Shown here piece by piece: positions 31,337-43,030 of a DNA stretch of 64,000 nucleotides; the stretch's first letter is position 1, and each line of letters starts with the position of its first letter. A program made the position numbers and the translations under genes. The notes beneath the pieces were generated by a model that ran no database searches, had not been told where the DNA came from, and saw nothing but the letters and a program-made list of their open reading frames with translations. The DNA comes from Loripinus fragilis. Its lineage: Eukaryota; Mollusca; Bivalvia; Lucinida; Lucinidae. The stretch lies in the NCBI GenBank assembly GCA_964019695.1, contig OZ026531.1:4907701-4971700 (forward strand), in the 5' to 3' direction.

Positions 31337-31623
31337 CAGGGATAATACTGGCCAAAAATGATGATGGGCCCATTAAATGGGCCACTGAGCAGCCCATATT
31401 CCATTCAAATATATACAAATTTCCAAATTTTAATGGGCCATTTGAAATTTTTAAGGGCCCTTTGCAAAATTTCACAGGGCACAAGAATCCTTAATATCCA
31501 CATTAGAGCATATTTCAAGATTTGAATAGCTTATGTGGGCCCAGCCAAAAATAAAGTCCATTTTAGCAAAGCATTAATAGTTTTCTCACAAAATGGATTG
31601 GGCCCATCCTAGGATTATCCCTG
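31337..31623 (-). mobile_element. hAT-type MITE (CAGGGATAATCC family) with 5-bp duplication
   Basis: The ends CAGGGATAATACTGGCC and CCTAGGATTATCCCTG are flanked by TATAC on both sides (31332-31336, 31624-31628). The interior has repeated GGGCCCAT-type motifs shared with copies at 25357 and 48505. Confidence 0.85.
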
Positions 31624-31702
31624 TATACTCTTTAAATTATGAATATGCCAACTTTTAAGCTAAAATTTGTGATTTTTTCTAATCCATTAGTTCAAAAATG
31701 TA

Positions 31703-32005
31703 CAGGCCTTTAGTTTATAAGAGTGAGTGCCAAAAATTAATTTTCTTATTTCTAAACCAAAACACATGTTGTGGGTACTCAAAAGAACCGTCTCAATGAG
31801 ACAGTTCTTTTGGGCACCGGAAACATATGTTAAAACTGATGGGTAAGGAAATATTCACAATTTTCCGCTCAAAAATTTTGTTTATCTAAACCTATGATGT
31901 ATATTGGGTGTTCTCATTCAGGTGATTCTTTTGTGCACATGCAACATGATGTTTTGTTTGAGAAACAAGAAAATTGATTTTTAATTACGCCATCTATCCA
32001 GGGGC
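31703..32005. mobile_element. Foldback MITE family 1: full copy and an adjacent inverted half copy
   Basis: The full copy 31703-31896 is flanked by ATGTA (31698-31702, 31897-31901). A second, minus-strand half copy follows at about 31909-32005 (GTTTGAGAAACAAGAAAATTG, GCCATCTATCCAGGGGCC). Confidence 0.7.
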
Positions 32006-32099
32006 CTTCTTAAGATATGGAGGCTTTGTTGCAAGGAAAAAAGATCGAACAAACACTCATGGTAGTATATGAAACTAGCCTTCAGTATCACTAGCAGTG

Positions 32100-32385
32100 A
32101 GTTTTATAAATTGAACATTGGTGTAGCACCCATTATGCAGGTTACGTATGTGCGTTATAAAAATAGTAACATTCAAGGGAACTCACCAAATGTAGTAAAA
32201 GTGATTTTCCATACCTTTAGGAAATGCTATTAAAGGAAAGAATTCGCTCCCTCTGGGAGCAAATTCTTTCCTTATAGAGAAGTTACCATTTTGAAAAGGT
32301 ACGTAATTGTAGAGAATCATTACTTGATACAGTAGACTGCCTTTGATGTGCATAACTTTTCAAAGTTCTGGCTACGCAATTGTTT
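32100..32385 (+). repeat. Dispersed repeat A, copy 2
   Basis: Same orientation as 1150-1405, with AAAGAATTCGCTCCCTCT and its hairpin partner GGGAGCAAATTCTTT intact. Confidence 0.65.
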
Positions 32386-33394
32386 CATATGAAATGAGCC
32401 TGAGTGGAAGATATTTCCAGAAAATCAGTCTCCTAAAATTTTGAACACTCTGCATTTAAAAGGTTCCATATCCAATATTTTTCTGTTAAATGTGCAAACC
32501 CATATCGCACTGCTCTTAAATGGGATACATTGTAGACCCTATCAGCTCAAGAGAACTCTCATCAGTCCGCACTGGTAGCTAGTGCAGTCTTTTATGTCGA
32601 AAATTTAGTGTTCTAAATTTTAGAATTTTGATATTTTATTTTTTATCCTCTTTGTCATCATTATATGGATTTTTAAGCTGTATTCATATTGTAAATACTT
32701 GCATTGTTATATAGCCATTTTGTATATTTTTGTATTTTTCATCATTTTATCTACACATGTAAATAGTTAAAGACAGGCTTGTAAGGTAGATATATTAGTC
32801 TTTTCATAGCTCCAAAACTAATCAGTGGTGACACTTCTGATCATTAACTCATTCGGAACTCCTCCGCCAATTCCGTGGAATCAGACCCTGGATTAACAAT
32901 ATAGGGCCATGTGATTAAAACGTCACAGAAACCATGTCAACACAATAACATGTTTGATTTCAGCAAAATGGACATGAAAAACAATAGACATAATAGATAA
33001 ATATGCCATATGTATATCGATATGTTATGAAAAATGTAAACTTCATTTATCCTGTTAAACTGTGTTTCCAGAATAATTGATTTTAACATGCAACCAGACT
33101 TTTTCCTTACGCTAGTATCCAGATATAAACAAACTCATCTTTTTCATACATAATTTGATACACCTTACATTATACATCGAATCCTAATATGAATTGGGCA
33201 GAGGAGTTCCCAATGATCAAATACTGTGACTGTGAAAATGAGGTCATGGTCAATAAAACCAAATCACACCGATTTAATTTTGGACATTTAAATCCCAGTG
33301 TGACCTTGAAAATGAAGGATCTCGATATAAGCGTCATTGTTGTTCAACACAGTGACATTGGAACTGTCAGAGTAAAACCATTATAAAAAATTGA
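32386..33394. other. No recognised feature
   Basis: AT-rich. A 65-codon open frame at 33189 shows no known motif and has no splice partners that I can identify. Confidence 0.35.
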
Positions 33395-33936
33395 GCCGCG
33401 ACATGTGATTTCCAACAATGTGGCATTTTGGCAAGTGTAGACTCGGACAAGCCTGTGCAGCCTTATTTTTAGCTGAGGAACTCCAAACACTGTTCAGTCA
33501 ATAGCTTAACACTCGTAGAATATTCAAGCGACTAGCAAAGGCTCTGATCAGACTGTGTGTATGCACAGGCTGATCTGAGGCTTTGCTGGTGGCACATACC
33601 ACATTGACCGGGCCGCGTGGCTACAGATGCATGTCTGACTGCATATCCAGGGGTCGCGAGTTCGATCCCGGTCCGGTCCCATACTTTCGTGGAGATTGAT
33701 CATGAAATGATTGCTACGGTCATTCTCCCTTCCGCTGATTAATTCAAGAAGGGTTGTTGTCAGTTACAAGCGAAAGTATGTGCACAAATTACTGGTTAAC
33801 CGCTTGTTCAAGCCTGCCCAGGAAAAAGTGTGGTTAGGTGAACTGACCGTCCCACAATGACCATAGCTGTTGACTTGGGACATAAAGCAATATAACCAAC
33901 CAACCAACAACATTGTTGGAAATCTCATGCTGTGGC
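33395..33936 (-). mobile_element. TIR MITE family 3 split by a SINE
   Basis: The left end GCCGCGACATGTGATTTCCA is mirrored by TGGAAATCTCATGCTGTGGC at 33917-33936. The internal GATCAGACTG hairpin is at 33545-33590. The intact copy is 1448-1679. Confidence 0.75.
33607..33909 (+). mobile_element. tRNA-derived SINE, full-length-looking
   Basis: A-box-like TGGCTACAGATGCATG and B-box GGTCGCGAGTTCGATCCC are correctly ordered near the 5' end. Then come a conserved body (GTTGTTGTCAGTTACAAGCG; ACCGCTTGTTCAAGCCTGCC), CATAGCTGTTGACTTGGGAC and an (AACC)n tail. Flanked by ACATTG (33601-33606, 33910-33915). The body recurs at 62640-62790. Confidence 0.88.
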
Positions 33937-33939
33937 TCA

Positions 33940-34387
33940 TACATTGTTCACTACCTCAAAACCCTGTGACCTTGAAAATAAAGGATCTGGTTAGGGCCAT
34001 TTCGCTACCTACCTAAATTTAATACAATTCTTGCTAGTTTGAAACTATTACATATTTAGTAACATACTGTAATCAATGTCCATTACAAATATTTTGGCAA
34101 GATTATCAAGACGTTTTCAAGTCAAAAAACATGCTTTCAAAGTAAATTTAGTCTAATTTTTTGGTTTAGTTAAGCATGCAATCACAAGTCAAAACAAACT
34201 AACAAAAATCTCAAAAGTACATGTATTGAAAACTAGGCAATTAAACTCAAAATATGAATGGGAGCAAAACTCATAGAATTTAGGTGAAGGCTATATTTAA
34301 TTTTCTCTCATAAAGATGAGCTTGAATTATTCATGCAAGGGGAAAAGCCTTCAGTCTTAGTCTACAATTAGAAAATTTGATATACTA
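33940..34387. other. No recognised feature
   Basis: AT-rich, no gene or repeat recognised. Confidence 0.3.
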
Positions 34388-34629
34388 CAGTGCAGTCTGG
34401 GACTGCCAGTCACTTTATAACACTGTGTTTAGGGTCAATAGAAATGGACCATGTTATAAAAGAATAAAGGGACAATTTTACAAAGGAATCATTATAGAAA
34501 AATGACCATTTTATGTCATTTTACCTAGAATTCCTTTGTAAAAGTTCATGGTTAAAAGATTTAGGAGCCACATGACATTGTTATATCCAATCAATGTTAT
34601 AACAAGTTGTGTTATAAAGGACTGCACTA
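34388..34629. mobile_element. Mariner/pogo-type MITE
   Basis: The left end TACAGTGCAGTC with TTTATAACACTG and the right end GTTATAAAGGACTGCACTA are inverted; TA borders. About 242 bp, non-coding. Confidence 0.7.
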
Positions 34630-34828
34630 TATTTGGAACAAGGGGAAAAACAGTTTACCATTATTTCTGATAAAACAAGTTACATCATACTCGCTTGTGT
34701 TTTTTTTCATTGATTATGAAAATAGAATATTCAGTTCAAAAGATATTCAATGCTAAAACTGTTAGTCATACTCAAGATTATTGAAAAGTTCATGGGTGAA
34801 AGTTTTCAGGATTACTCCTGAATTCAGG

Positions 34829-34868
34829 ATTTTGAGGCTGACTTTCCATAGAAAGTCAGCCTCAAAAT
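34829..34868. repeat. Perfect 18-bp-arm palindrome
   Basis: ATTTTGAGGCTGACTTTC, loop CATA, exact complement. A diverged relative lies at 45245-45310. Confidence 0.85.
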
Positions 34869-35140
34869 GCTGAATTAGGGAGACTATAATAGCGTCAGAC
34901 TGATTAATTTTCAGATAATCTAAACACATTTAAACATGAAATTAATAATTTTTGTAGGCATCTTGCAAGTCTAAAAATTTGAACTTCTAAAGTTCAGGAT
35001 TTTGGAAATTTTGAACTTTCACCCATGTAAGTTCTGTTCTTGTACATTTACCAGGTCATTCCAGTTGTATATAACCATTTTCTAGAGATTAAACTTATAT
35101 ATTCTTTTACATAGTTTTCTTTAAGTGTTGAAACACATTC

Positions 35141-35345
35141 CAGGCCTTTAGTTAAGAGTGCATACCAAAAAGCTAATTTTCTTATTTCTCAACCAAAACA
35201 TATGTTGTGGGTACTCAAAAGAACCATCTCAATGACACATTTTTTAGCACCCAAAACATATATGTTCAAACTGATGGATTAGAAAATATTTACAATTTTA
35301 CGCTAATATTTACAATTTTACGCTCAAAAAATTTGTTTGCTAACC
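35141..35345 (+). mobile_element. Foldback MITE family 1 with 5-bp duplication
   Basis: Starts CAGGCCTTTAGTTAAGAGTG. CATTC stands directly before it (35136-35140) and again just after its CTAACCTAGC end. The internal TTTACAATTTTACGCT segment is locally duplicated and half the palindrome is lost. Confidence 0.7.
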
Positions 35346-35607
35346 TAGCCATTCATAAGAAAGTCTCTCTCCTCTGTTGCAACAAAGACAGGATAGAACA
35401 ATCATTAGCAAGTGATTTGGTATTCTTGCATGACGGTTAAGAATATCTGAGATTTTAGCCTGAGATAGCGGTCACTTATAGGCTGCACAACGGTTAGGCC
35501 AGATTTTTTTTTATTAGTTGATTTACGGGAATTTATAGGTACTCGCACACATGATTGTCAAGTGACATCATTGTTTTGTCGGCATTTTATAAATTTTAAA
35601 AGTAAAA

Positions 35608-35820
35608 ATGAGGTGGTTAGCAAGAAAAATGAATCCATTACATGTGTATTTATGTGAGGAAGGGATAGAAAAATATGTCCCAAGGATCTCCTTTTGGCAT
35701 CACAAGGCTTGCCTAGAGATGACAAAAGATCCGAGAAAGTTTTCTATCACACCCTACGATCTTGCTTCTAACACAAGACTGTATAGATTGTCCTGCATCC
35801 ATCGATCAGTAAAAAATTGA
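35608..35820 (+). CDS. Unrecognised 70-residue open frame
   Basis: MRWLARKMNPLHVYLCEEGI starts it; WHHKACLEMTKDP and TPYDLASNTRLYRL follow. The composition is protein-like and it is not in any repeat family noticed here, but no domain is recognised and no flanking exon is evident. It could be a lone exon, a TE remnant or chance. Confidence 0.2.
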   Translation: MRWLARKMNPLHVYLCEEGIEKYVPRISFWHHKACLEMTKDPRKFSITPYDLASNTRLYRLSCIHRSVKN

Positions 35821-35955
35821 TCTGCACTGGTCAGATTTTTCCAAAACTGTCTAGAATATTCTGGTTATCTAGTTTTTAGTCCCCTACTGGTGTGACTATA
35901 GGTTAGCCCGGTCTGCCCGCTGAAATCTGGATCCCGAGATAAAAAACAATTTAAA

Positions 35956-36645
35956 CTATACTCAGAAAAACTATTGAAAGATATTTAGATTTATTTCCAT
36001 ATCTAACATTCAATACAATAAAAACTAAACTAATTATGCATGCATTTCATAGTTCCAGATATCTGCAACCAAAATGAATGTTTAAATAAAGTCACGCTTC
36101 AATGATTAAAGTACAGTACATGCCCAAATGGTACAACCCTCTATGATTTAAACCCATTTTTATTGTTTGTATTCCATACTGACTGGCTCCAAAATCATCG
36201 CTGGGTCTCAGTCAAAAGTATGACATCTAATTTTGTAGTTGTTACCAGTGTTTTACTTCCAATTTGTTGTCATATTGGCTGTGGTATGCCATATCTGTGC
36301 ATTTTTGTCGAAGAAGTATTCACGTTATTTGGTGCATTTACTGACAAATGGGTCTGAACACTTGTCTGTGGTCGGAATTAGAGCATAAGCAATGACCAGG
36401 TAAAAGTTGCAGCAAAAAATAAAAACGCTAAATTTTTTGCTTGTGAACTTTGGGTAAAGAGGGTTGGTACTTTTGGTGGTACTGTATCGTAACCAATGGC
36501 CCTTAAATTTTATTTTACATTTTTGCTGAATTGCATATTGGTAGTTCTATCAGATACGAAAATACTTTTTTTAAAAAAAATATTTTTTCATATGTTATAT
36601 AGTCAAAAGAAATTTAATATCCTTCAATTGTTTTTCTGAGTATAG
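35956..36645 (+). mobile_element. TIR element family 4, copy 1
   Basis: The ends TATACTCAGAAAAACTATTG and CAATTGTTTTTCTGAGTATA are inverted repeats about 30 bp long. The 690-bp interior contains a frame (36163-36357) with WLQNHRW and GMPYLCIFVEE, shared with the inverted copy at 38344-39057. Confidence 0.75.
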
Positions 36646-36649
36646 TTTG

Positions 36650-37300
36650 ATGAAACTTGGTATATGATCAGGAAGGCAATGTGATTATGCACACCATTCT
36701 TTTTTTCTGTCACATGAAAATTGTTGTTGCTATGGTAACAGAAATAGTCAAAATGTTGTAAAACATATCGATCCATCCCTCCCCCATTATAACTCAAAAC
36801 TATTCAAGCTAGCTTGATGAATTTCCCATTATAAAAAGATTGGCTAAAACATTAATGTATTGCAACAGACTTCATGCTTGGTAGTCAACCCAATCATGGT
36901 TGGCAACTTTGCTTTCCTCTTTAATTGCACGCTGGTGGGTCGGACTTCAGACTCTATGATGGTTCCGACTTAAAGACTTATCTATTGATGAGATGGTAGG
37001 GGCCTGATGCTTTGGCTGTTTGTCGGGCCCACCGGGGTTTACCTGTTGGATTTCTTTTGCTCCGGTATTCAGTTTAATTTACTATTGAGTCCTTATCCTT
37101 GCTTTATCTCCTTGTTATATCTTGATTTATATGTTTTAGGAGATGATGCATTGATAAGTTAGGGGTCTTTCATGCAAACCAAATATCTATGTGTCTTGAT
37201 CCACATTTGAATTAAGGGTGAGGTTGGCACCGTTAAATCCGTTTAAGCCCTCCAGTAAAATATTTTACTGACCGTTCCAAGGCGGTACTTCTTTTGTGGA
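36650..37300. other. No recognised feature
   Basis: Intergenic, no gene or repeat recognised. Confidence 0.3.
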
Positions 37301-37309
37301 TCTTTTATG

Positions 37310-37495
37310 TTTTTGTTCTGTCTTGTGTTTGCTATGTCTTTGTGCGCGTCTGTTTATATGTGCTTTGTGGTCACCTGCTGGGAAAGGGCTGACCTCTTGG
37401 CTCTCGTTTGTGGTGTCTACTGTGAGTTTGTCACTTTCCCATTGGTATCCTGGGTCAGGTGTGGTACTTGATTGTATCGATTCCTGATCTTTGCA
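37310..37495 (-). repeat. NQAPHLTQDTNGK coding-like repeat, copy 2
   Basis: Minus-strand match to 24165-24330 (CACCTGACCCAGGATACCAA; CAGCAGGTGACCACAAAG). A small indel puts a stop after the NGKVTNSQ stretch. Confidence 0.5.
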
Positions 37496-37834
37496 CCCTT
37501 ACTTAATTTGGTATGTTAACACTGGTGGCAATGTGCTGATTGTGCACATCATTTTTTTTCCGCAAATACTAACTTTCAATACCCAAACTAGAAGGGGATT
37601 TATGCATTGCGGGCTGCACCTGTCAACAGATGATCACTGGCTGCTGACTTTTTAGTTTATTGCATCCACTTAACCCACTAGTAGGATTATTACAAACTTG
37701 GCCTAGAGGTTACCCTTAGGTAATCTAGTCATACATATTGGCAGTCTGTAGATCAGCTCAGATTGCATTTAGAATGTTGAATCTTGTGAACGTGCTCTGC
37801 TGCCTCCCATCAAATTTCAGTGTAATTTGTTTGA

Positions 37835-38275
37835 TTTGTGATGCTTTATCCTTTATGTCCCAGTCAACAATTTTTAAGTTGTGTCGAGATGTCTCCTGGG
37901 TTGAACCAGTACTATGCAGAGGATAATTTTGTCTTGCCCAAGGACAAGACAATGTCTCCCGCAAGGCTCAAACCAAGGACCCCTCAATCTCAAATAGAGC
38001 ACTCTACCAATGGTCCATGAGCCCAGGCCTCAAGGTTATAAAACTTTTTTCATGCTAAACAGGCAATTTGCTGTCTCGTCCAGTACTTGCTCATGGGAGC
38101 GCCAGTGGTAGAGTGCTTGACTCGAGACCGAGGGGCCACGGGTTCCAGCCTCACTGCGTTGTGGTCCTTGAGCAAGAAACATTTATCCTAGCTTAGTACT
38201 GGTTCAATCGTGGAAGACCCCTCCCTGTTTAAATGAAATATTGTTCATGGGACGTAAAGAATCAAATAAAAAAAA
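37835..38275. mobile_element. Two tRNA-derived SINEs in opposite orientation
   Basis: The minus copy (38020-37835) has TGGTAGAGTGCTCTATTTGA, GTTTGAGCCTTG and a GGGACATAAAGGAT tail. The plus copy (38093-38275) has TGGTAGAGTGCTTGACTCG, GGGTTCCAGCC, TACTGGTTCAATCGTGG and a GGGACGTAAAGAATC tail. Both keep A- and B-box spacing. Cloverleaf pairing is lost, so they are not tRNA genes. Confidence 0.75.
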
Positions 38276-38343
38276 TACTTGCTCAATATGAAAAATATTT
38301 GAGTTCAAATAGCCTTGTGGCTGCTGAGAAAAGCCTGATAAAA

Positions 38344-39057
38344 TATACTCAGAAAAACAATTGAAGGATATTAAAAATCTTTTGACTTTCTAACATTTGG
38401 GAATATAATTTTCAAGCAAACTATTTTTGTCATTGATAGAATTATCACTTTGCAATTCACCAAAATGAAAAATTGAAATTCATGGGTCATTGGTTACGAT
38501 ACAGTACTACACCAAATGTACCGACCCTCTCTACCCAAAGTTCACAAGCAAAAATTTTAGAGCTCTCAATTTTTGCTGCAACCTTTACCAGGTCATTGCT
38601 TATGTTCTAATTCCGACCACAGACAAAACTTAACACCAATTTATCAGTCATCGCCTCTAATAATGGGACACTTTCTTCAACAAAAATACACAAATATGGC
38701 ATACCCCGGTAAATTTGACTAAAAATTTGCAGTAAAACACTGACAACAGCTTCAAAATTAGGTGCCATTTTTTGGAGGGAGAACCAGCGATGATTTTGGA
38801 GCCAGTTATTATGGAATGCAAATGATAAAATGGGTTTCAATCGTTTTTGAACGTGTGTGACTTTTCAGTATAGAGGGTTTAACCATTTGGATTTGTACTG
38901 TACTTAAACCATTGAAGCATGACTAAAATAACGCATCCATTTTTATTGCAGATGTCTGGAACTATGAAATGCGTGCATAATTAGTAAAGTTTTTATTGTA
39001 TTGAATGCTTGAGATGGGACTAAATCCAAATATCCTTCAATTGTTTTTCTGAGTATA
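38344..39057 (-). mobile_element. TIR element family 4, copy 2 (inverted)
   Basis: Reverse complement of 35956-36645 with the same TATACTCAGAAAAAC ends. The minus frame 38840-38607 keeps WLQNHRW, GMPYLCIFVEE and TDK. The pair forms an inverted arrangement with a 1.7-kb centre containing two SINEs. Confidence 0.75.
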
Positions 39058-39059
39058 TA

Positions 39060-40640
39060 TAGATGGCATTCCTAGCTGAAAGGTCAACTTTGACCTTAAG
39101 TATTTGTCTATAGTAATCTAGTTGACCTTCGTTTCATATAGTAATTATATTCCCATTAAAATGTACAAGGAAACAAAATTTGACCTTACCATAAAGTATG
39201 TCCAGGTCAACTTAGGATCATTTGAACTTCTTTGGATCTACAATCTAATTGCCACATACCATGTCTCAAGGTCATTAGCTTTCTGGTTGTAGCAAAAAAA
39301 TTTAATGAGCGTTTTACCCTATATGGCCAGCACAGCCATCTTGGGTCATGTAACCAAAACCATTTTCATTCCCTCAGACTACGGAGTCTTTATATTAGAT
39401 GAAAGTCTCTATATTAGATGAAATTGGCCTAATGGTTTCTGAGAAAAGTGTTCTATGTATATTGATGACAATCCAATAAGAGTGGCCCGCTGAAAGGTCG
39501 ACCGTCCACTTTGACCTTAGACTTATTTCTAGTATTTGTTACATTTGGCTTAGTTTTAAAACATGACGGCCCTAGATCGCTCACCTGGATCCTGGTACAG
39601 GAGGAAATAATGTATACTTCAGGAATAAAGATACTCAACGCAACAGATGAAAATATATTTTTTGCTTAGTTGTAGGTTTTGGTTAAATTGCTTTAGACTT
39701 TGCATACTATTAACTGGGCTATTAATGCCATGCAAAAATGTCACTTAAATGATAAAATTGACGCCACAAGATATAACTTAAAACGTAATGTTGACATCAG
39801 AACAAAAATTATGAAACTCAATCTTCTTCAGGATTTGTTGCATGGCGTCGACTCCACAATGTGCAAAGAAAGCATCGTATACCCAAATTTATTCTAAACA
39901 ACAAATCAGGTTCTGGTAGAAAATACTTGTTTTGACTGCATTTCAGATTTCTACTGGGGGTCAGGATGATTATGTGCATGCTAGCCGGCTTACATAATGG
40001 ACGTAGTGGATTAACCTACTACTGTAATGCGACTGACACCTGCTGCTTTATGAAATAATATCATCTACATAACTAACTTGCAATACAATTTATGTTTACA
40101 ACGAATTGAAGTGATTGTTGCGTTTCTTTATTCCATGAGTTTATTTAAGAAATGATTCGATTTTTGGAATGTTCATGGAATCATGAATGCTTCAGGTCTC
40201 TTGCAAATTTAACGTGAAGCCCTCTTTCGGCTTTATTTTAAATTTGGACCAGTGGTTCAGATATTGTTTAAAGACATTTTTCATCTACAGATCTGGCGAC
40301 CCCTTTATTTGGCCGAACGAACTAGTGTGCAATTTTGGAAGAAGCCATCATGAGGAACAAATTTATTAGGCCCCACATCCCCAACCTTACACATCAAGTC
40401 CCAAGGTCTGAAGAAGTTTTATAAGGGTTTTACCATGTCATATGGGCATGGCAGCCTTCTTGGTCATGTGACCAGGACCATTGGTTCCCGCATCCTAAGG
40501 AGTCTATGAAATTATAGTTGAATGGCCCAGTGGTTTCAGAGACGTTTGTAAAGGTTGCCGGAGTCACTGGTATACTATTTGCTCACCCATAAACCTTCGG
40601 CTCATGTGATAAAAATGGTTGCCATATATAGCTTTCATTT
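39060..40640 (+). repeat. GCTCACC repeat family, broken copy 1
   Basis: Contains GGTCAACTTTGACCTT, GCCACATACCATGTCTCAAGG, GGTCATGTGACC and near its end AGTCACTGGTATACTATTTG and GCTCACCCATAAACC. Interrupted by unrelated DNA at about 39600-40270. Same family as 41205 and 46770. Confidence 0.55.
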
Positions 40641-40867
40641 CTATACTATTCAAACATCGGCAACTTTCTTATTTTTCATCAGATTTATTAAGGGCTTGCA
40701 CCCCAGATTCATTTGCTTTCAATGTTCCCATCCCATTTAAATTTCACCTGTTTATTCTTAAAATGATGTGGAAACAAAATTCTGACAAGGGCCACAACTT
40801 CGAAATTTGCACAAATTGATACAAAACAAACCCAACCTAGGTTGTGTCAGTATCAATGCATATGCAG

Positions 40868-40985
40868 TTTCGTCGAACTCCACCAGCGGATAAACTTGCT
40901 CAAGGACACAATACACCTACTCTGCTTGAACAAGCAACCCTTCGATCCTCAGTCTAACGCTCTACTGAGCCACTGTGCTCCACAA
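40868..40985 (-). mobile_element. tRNA-derived SINE fragment
   Basis: On the minus strand: GTGGCTCAGTAGAGCGTTAG, GTTCAAGCAGAG, then TGTCCTTGAGCAAG as in the 38093 SINE. Confidence 0.6.
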
Positions 40986-41204
40986 TTGTGTTAAGGGAAC
41001 TATTGTTCAGATATATATAACTTGCAGAAATTGTCATCGACCTAGAATAGCTAAAACCAATTTGATCGGTCAAAAAGCTGCAAGGGGACGTGGCTTATTG
41101 CAGCCATTACCTTAAGTCTTCTCTTAAACAGAAGTTTGAGAAAAATTCAATGACATTTCAAGGACTTCTAAAAGACTGCCAGTTTTCAAGGACTAAGTTT
41201 TTGA

Positions 41205-42715
41205 ACTAGAGGACCCCGAGGCGCTTACCTATTCTCTTTAATGTTAAAATAGGTCAAGGTCAACTACCGCTTTAACATATATGGGGGTTGCAGCCATTTT
41301 GGTCAAGTGACCTAAAACTATCTAATGAAAACTACATCAAACAGCCCCGTGATTTCTGAAAAACCAATGTTTAGATAGGTATGTGGCAGTCCAAATGAGT
41401 GGCATTCGATAAAATGTCATAGGTCAGCTTGACATTTGGTACTCATATAAAACCAATGTCTCATTAGGTTAAATATTTCTCGAAAGTTTTATGATTTTGG
41501 CTAACGGTTATAGAAAAATGAAAATCTAAAGATTCTTCCCATATAAATGCATTAGGAATCAAATTAGACCTTGCCATAACGTAGGTCAAGGTCAAGCTAG
41601 ATTCCTCATTTATGCAAACCCGGTAGGGCCCACATCGCCAATGCTACATACCAAGTCCCAAGGCTATTGGCCTTTTGGTTCCAGAGAATAAGATATTTAA
41701 AGGGTTTTTACCATATATTGGTGTGGTGGCCATCTTGGTCATGTCATATTTTTTCCAGCAAAAAAGTCTTCATACAAATGTTAACTGTGACCATAGTGTG
41801 AAGACAATGTATCATATTATTCCATCAAAAACTGCAGAAAGAACTGGTCAACATACAAATTTTAAGTTTCGCCCCTTCCATATAAACCTTTTTAAAAGAT
41901 AATTCCACATAGATTTCATTTTGTCAATAATTATTTTTGTAACTAAATGTTCAAAGTGTCTATCTGATGAAAGCAAAGAATCCAAGATCGTTTTATAACA
42001 AAATCTGTTGTATGATCGAGTTGACACTGTCTCTCAGTCTGCATGAACATAGTCTATTAGGATTTACAAAAAGAAATTACTCTACAACAATGGGTTATAA
42101 CCCTTACTGTTGTATTACGAGTGTCTTACTTGAGCTTGTGATGTTTGAAGAAAATTAATGGAAAGACAGAAAATCAAAAACAGCATTTTCCCACAGAAAC
42201 AATTTTTCAGTCCTAATCAGACAATGTTTACCTGCACCTTGTTGTAATGATAATATATTTTCCTGTATGCGAGTTCTTGCCATTACCAACTGAGAATAAT
42301 GACTAAGGCTTCCAGTTTTCAAAAAATCAACTTTTCAGAAATTTTCCCATTTAAATGAATTAGGAAACAAATTTGACCTTGATGTTAAGTAGGTCAAGGT
42401 CAACCTAGGATCATCATTTTTAACAAACTTGGTAGGCCCCACATCCCATAAGCTACATACCAAGTCCCAAGGTCATCAGCCTTCTGGTTCTGGAGACTTT
42501 TACCATATATGGGCATGGCGGCTATCTTGGTCATGTGACCAGGACCATTTGAACAAACTTTCGTTCCCACGTCTTAAGGAGTCTCCATATGTTATTTGAA
42601 TTAAATTGCCCCAAGGTTTACGAGATGTTTGAAAAAGTGGACGGACAGACATACACAGGAGTGACTGGTAAACTATCAGCTCACCCATGAGCCTTCTGCT
42701 CAGGTGAGCTAAAAA
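41205..42715 (+). repeat. GCTCACC repeat family, copy 2 with insert
   Basis: Starts AGAGGACCCCGAGGCGCTTA with AGGTCAAGGTCAACTAC and ends GCTCACCCATGAGCC, then GCTCAGGTGAGC. Internal blocks (TACATACCAAGTCCCAAGG; ACCATATATGGGCATGGCGG) repeat. Positions about 41750-42310 are foreign sequence. Confidence 0.6.
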
Positions 42716-42779
42716 TACTGATCAGTGATGTTAAAATTTTACTTCAGAATTACTAGACTGAGATAATTGAGAAATTAGT

Positions 42780-43030
42780 ACTAGAAAATGAGTATGAAAT
42801 TGTTGTGCCTTTATCTGGTGCAGCATATGCTGCACCAAATCAAGGCAACAATTTCATACCCATTTAGATTCCTATCAACAGTGTTGAGTCCTACAGAAAA
42901 TAGTAGAATTCAAGGACATAGGGTGATTTTCTATTACATTTCAAGGCAGATTTTATCTTCAAGGACTTTTCAAGCAAGCCCTCCAAATTCAAGTACTTTT
43001 CAAGCGTGTGCAAAACATGTTGAACCACCA
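42780..43030 (-). mobile_element. Foldback MITE of the CAGGGTTCG family, partial
   Basis: The central palindrome TTTATCTGGTGCAGCATATG with its complement is followed by TTTCAAGGCAG, TCAAGTACTTTTCAAGCG and a degraded terminus. Confidence 0.6.

Noticed and set aside
38093..38165. tRNA gene
   Set aside because: A and B boxes are present, but arms do not pair into a cloverleaf and a conserved SINE body follows.
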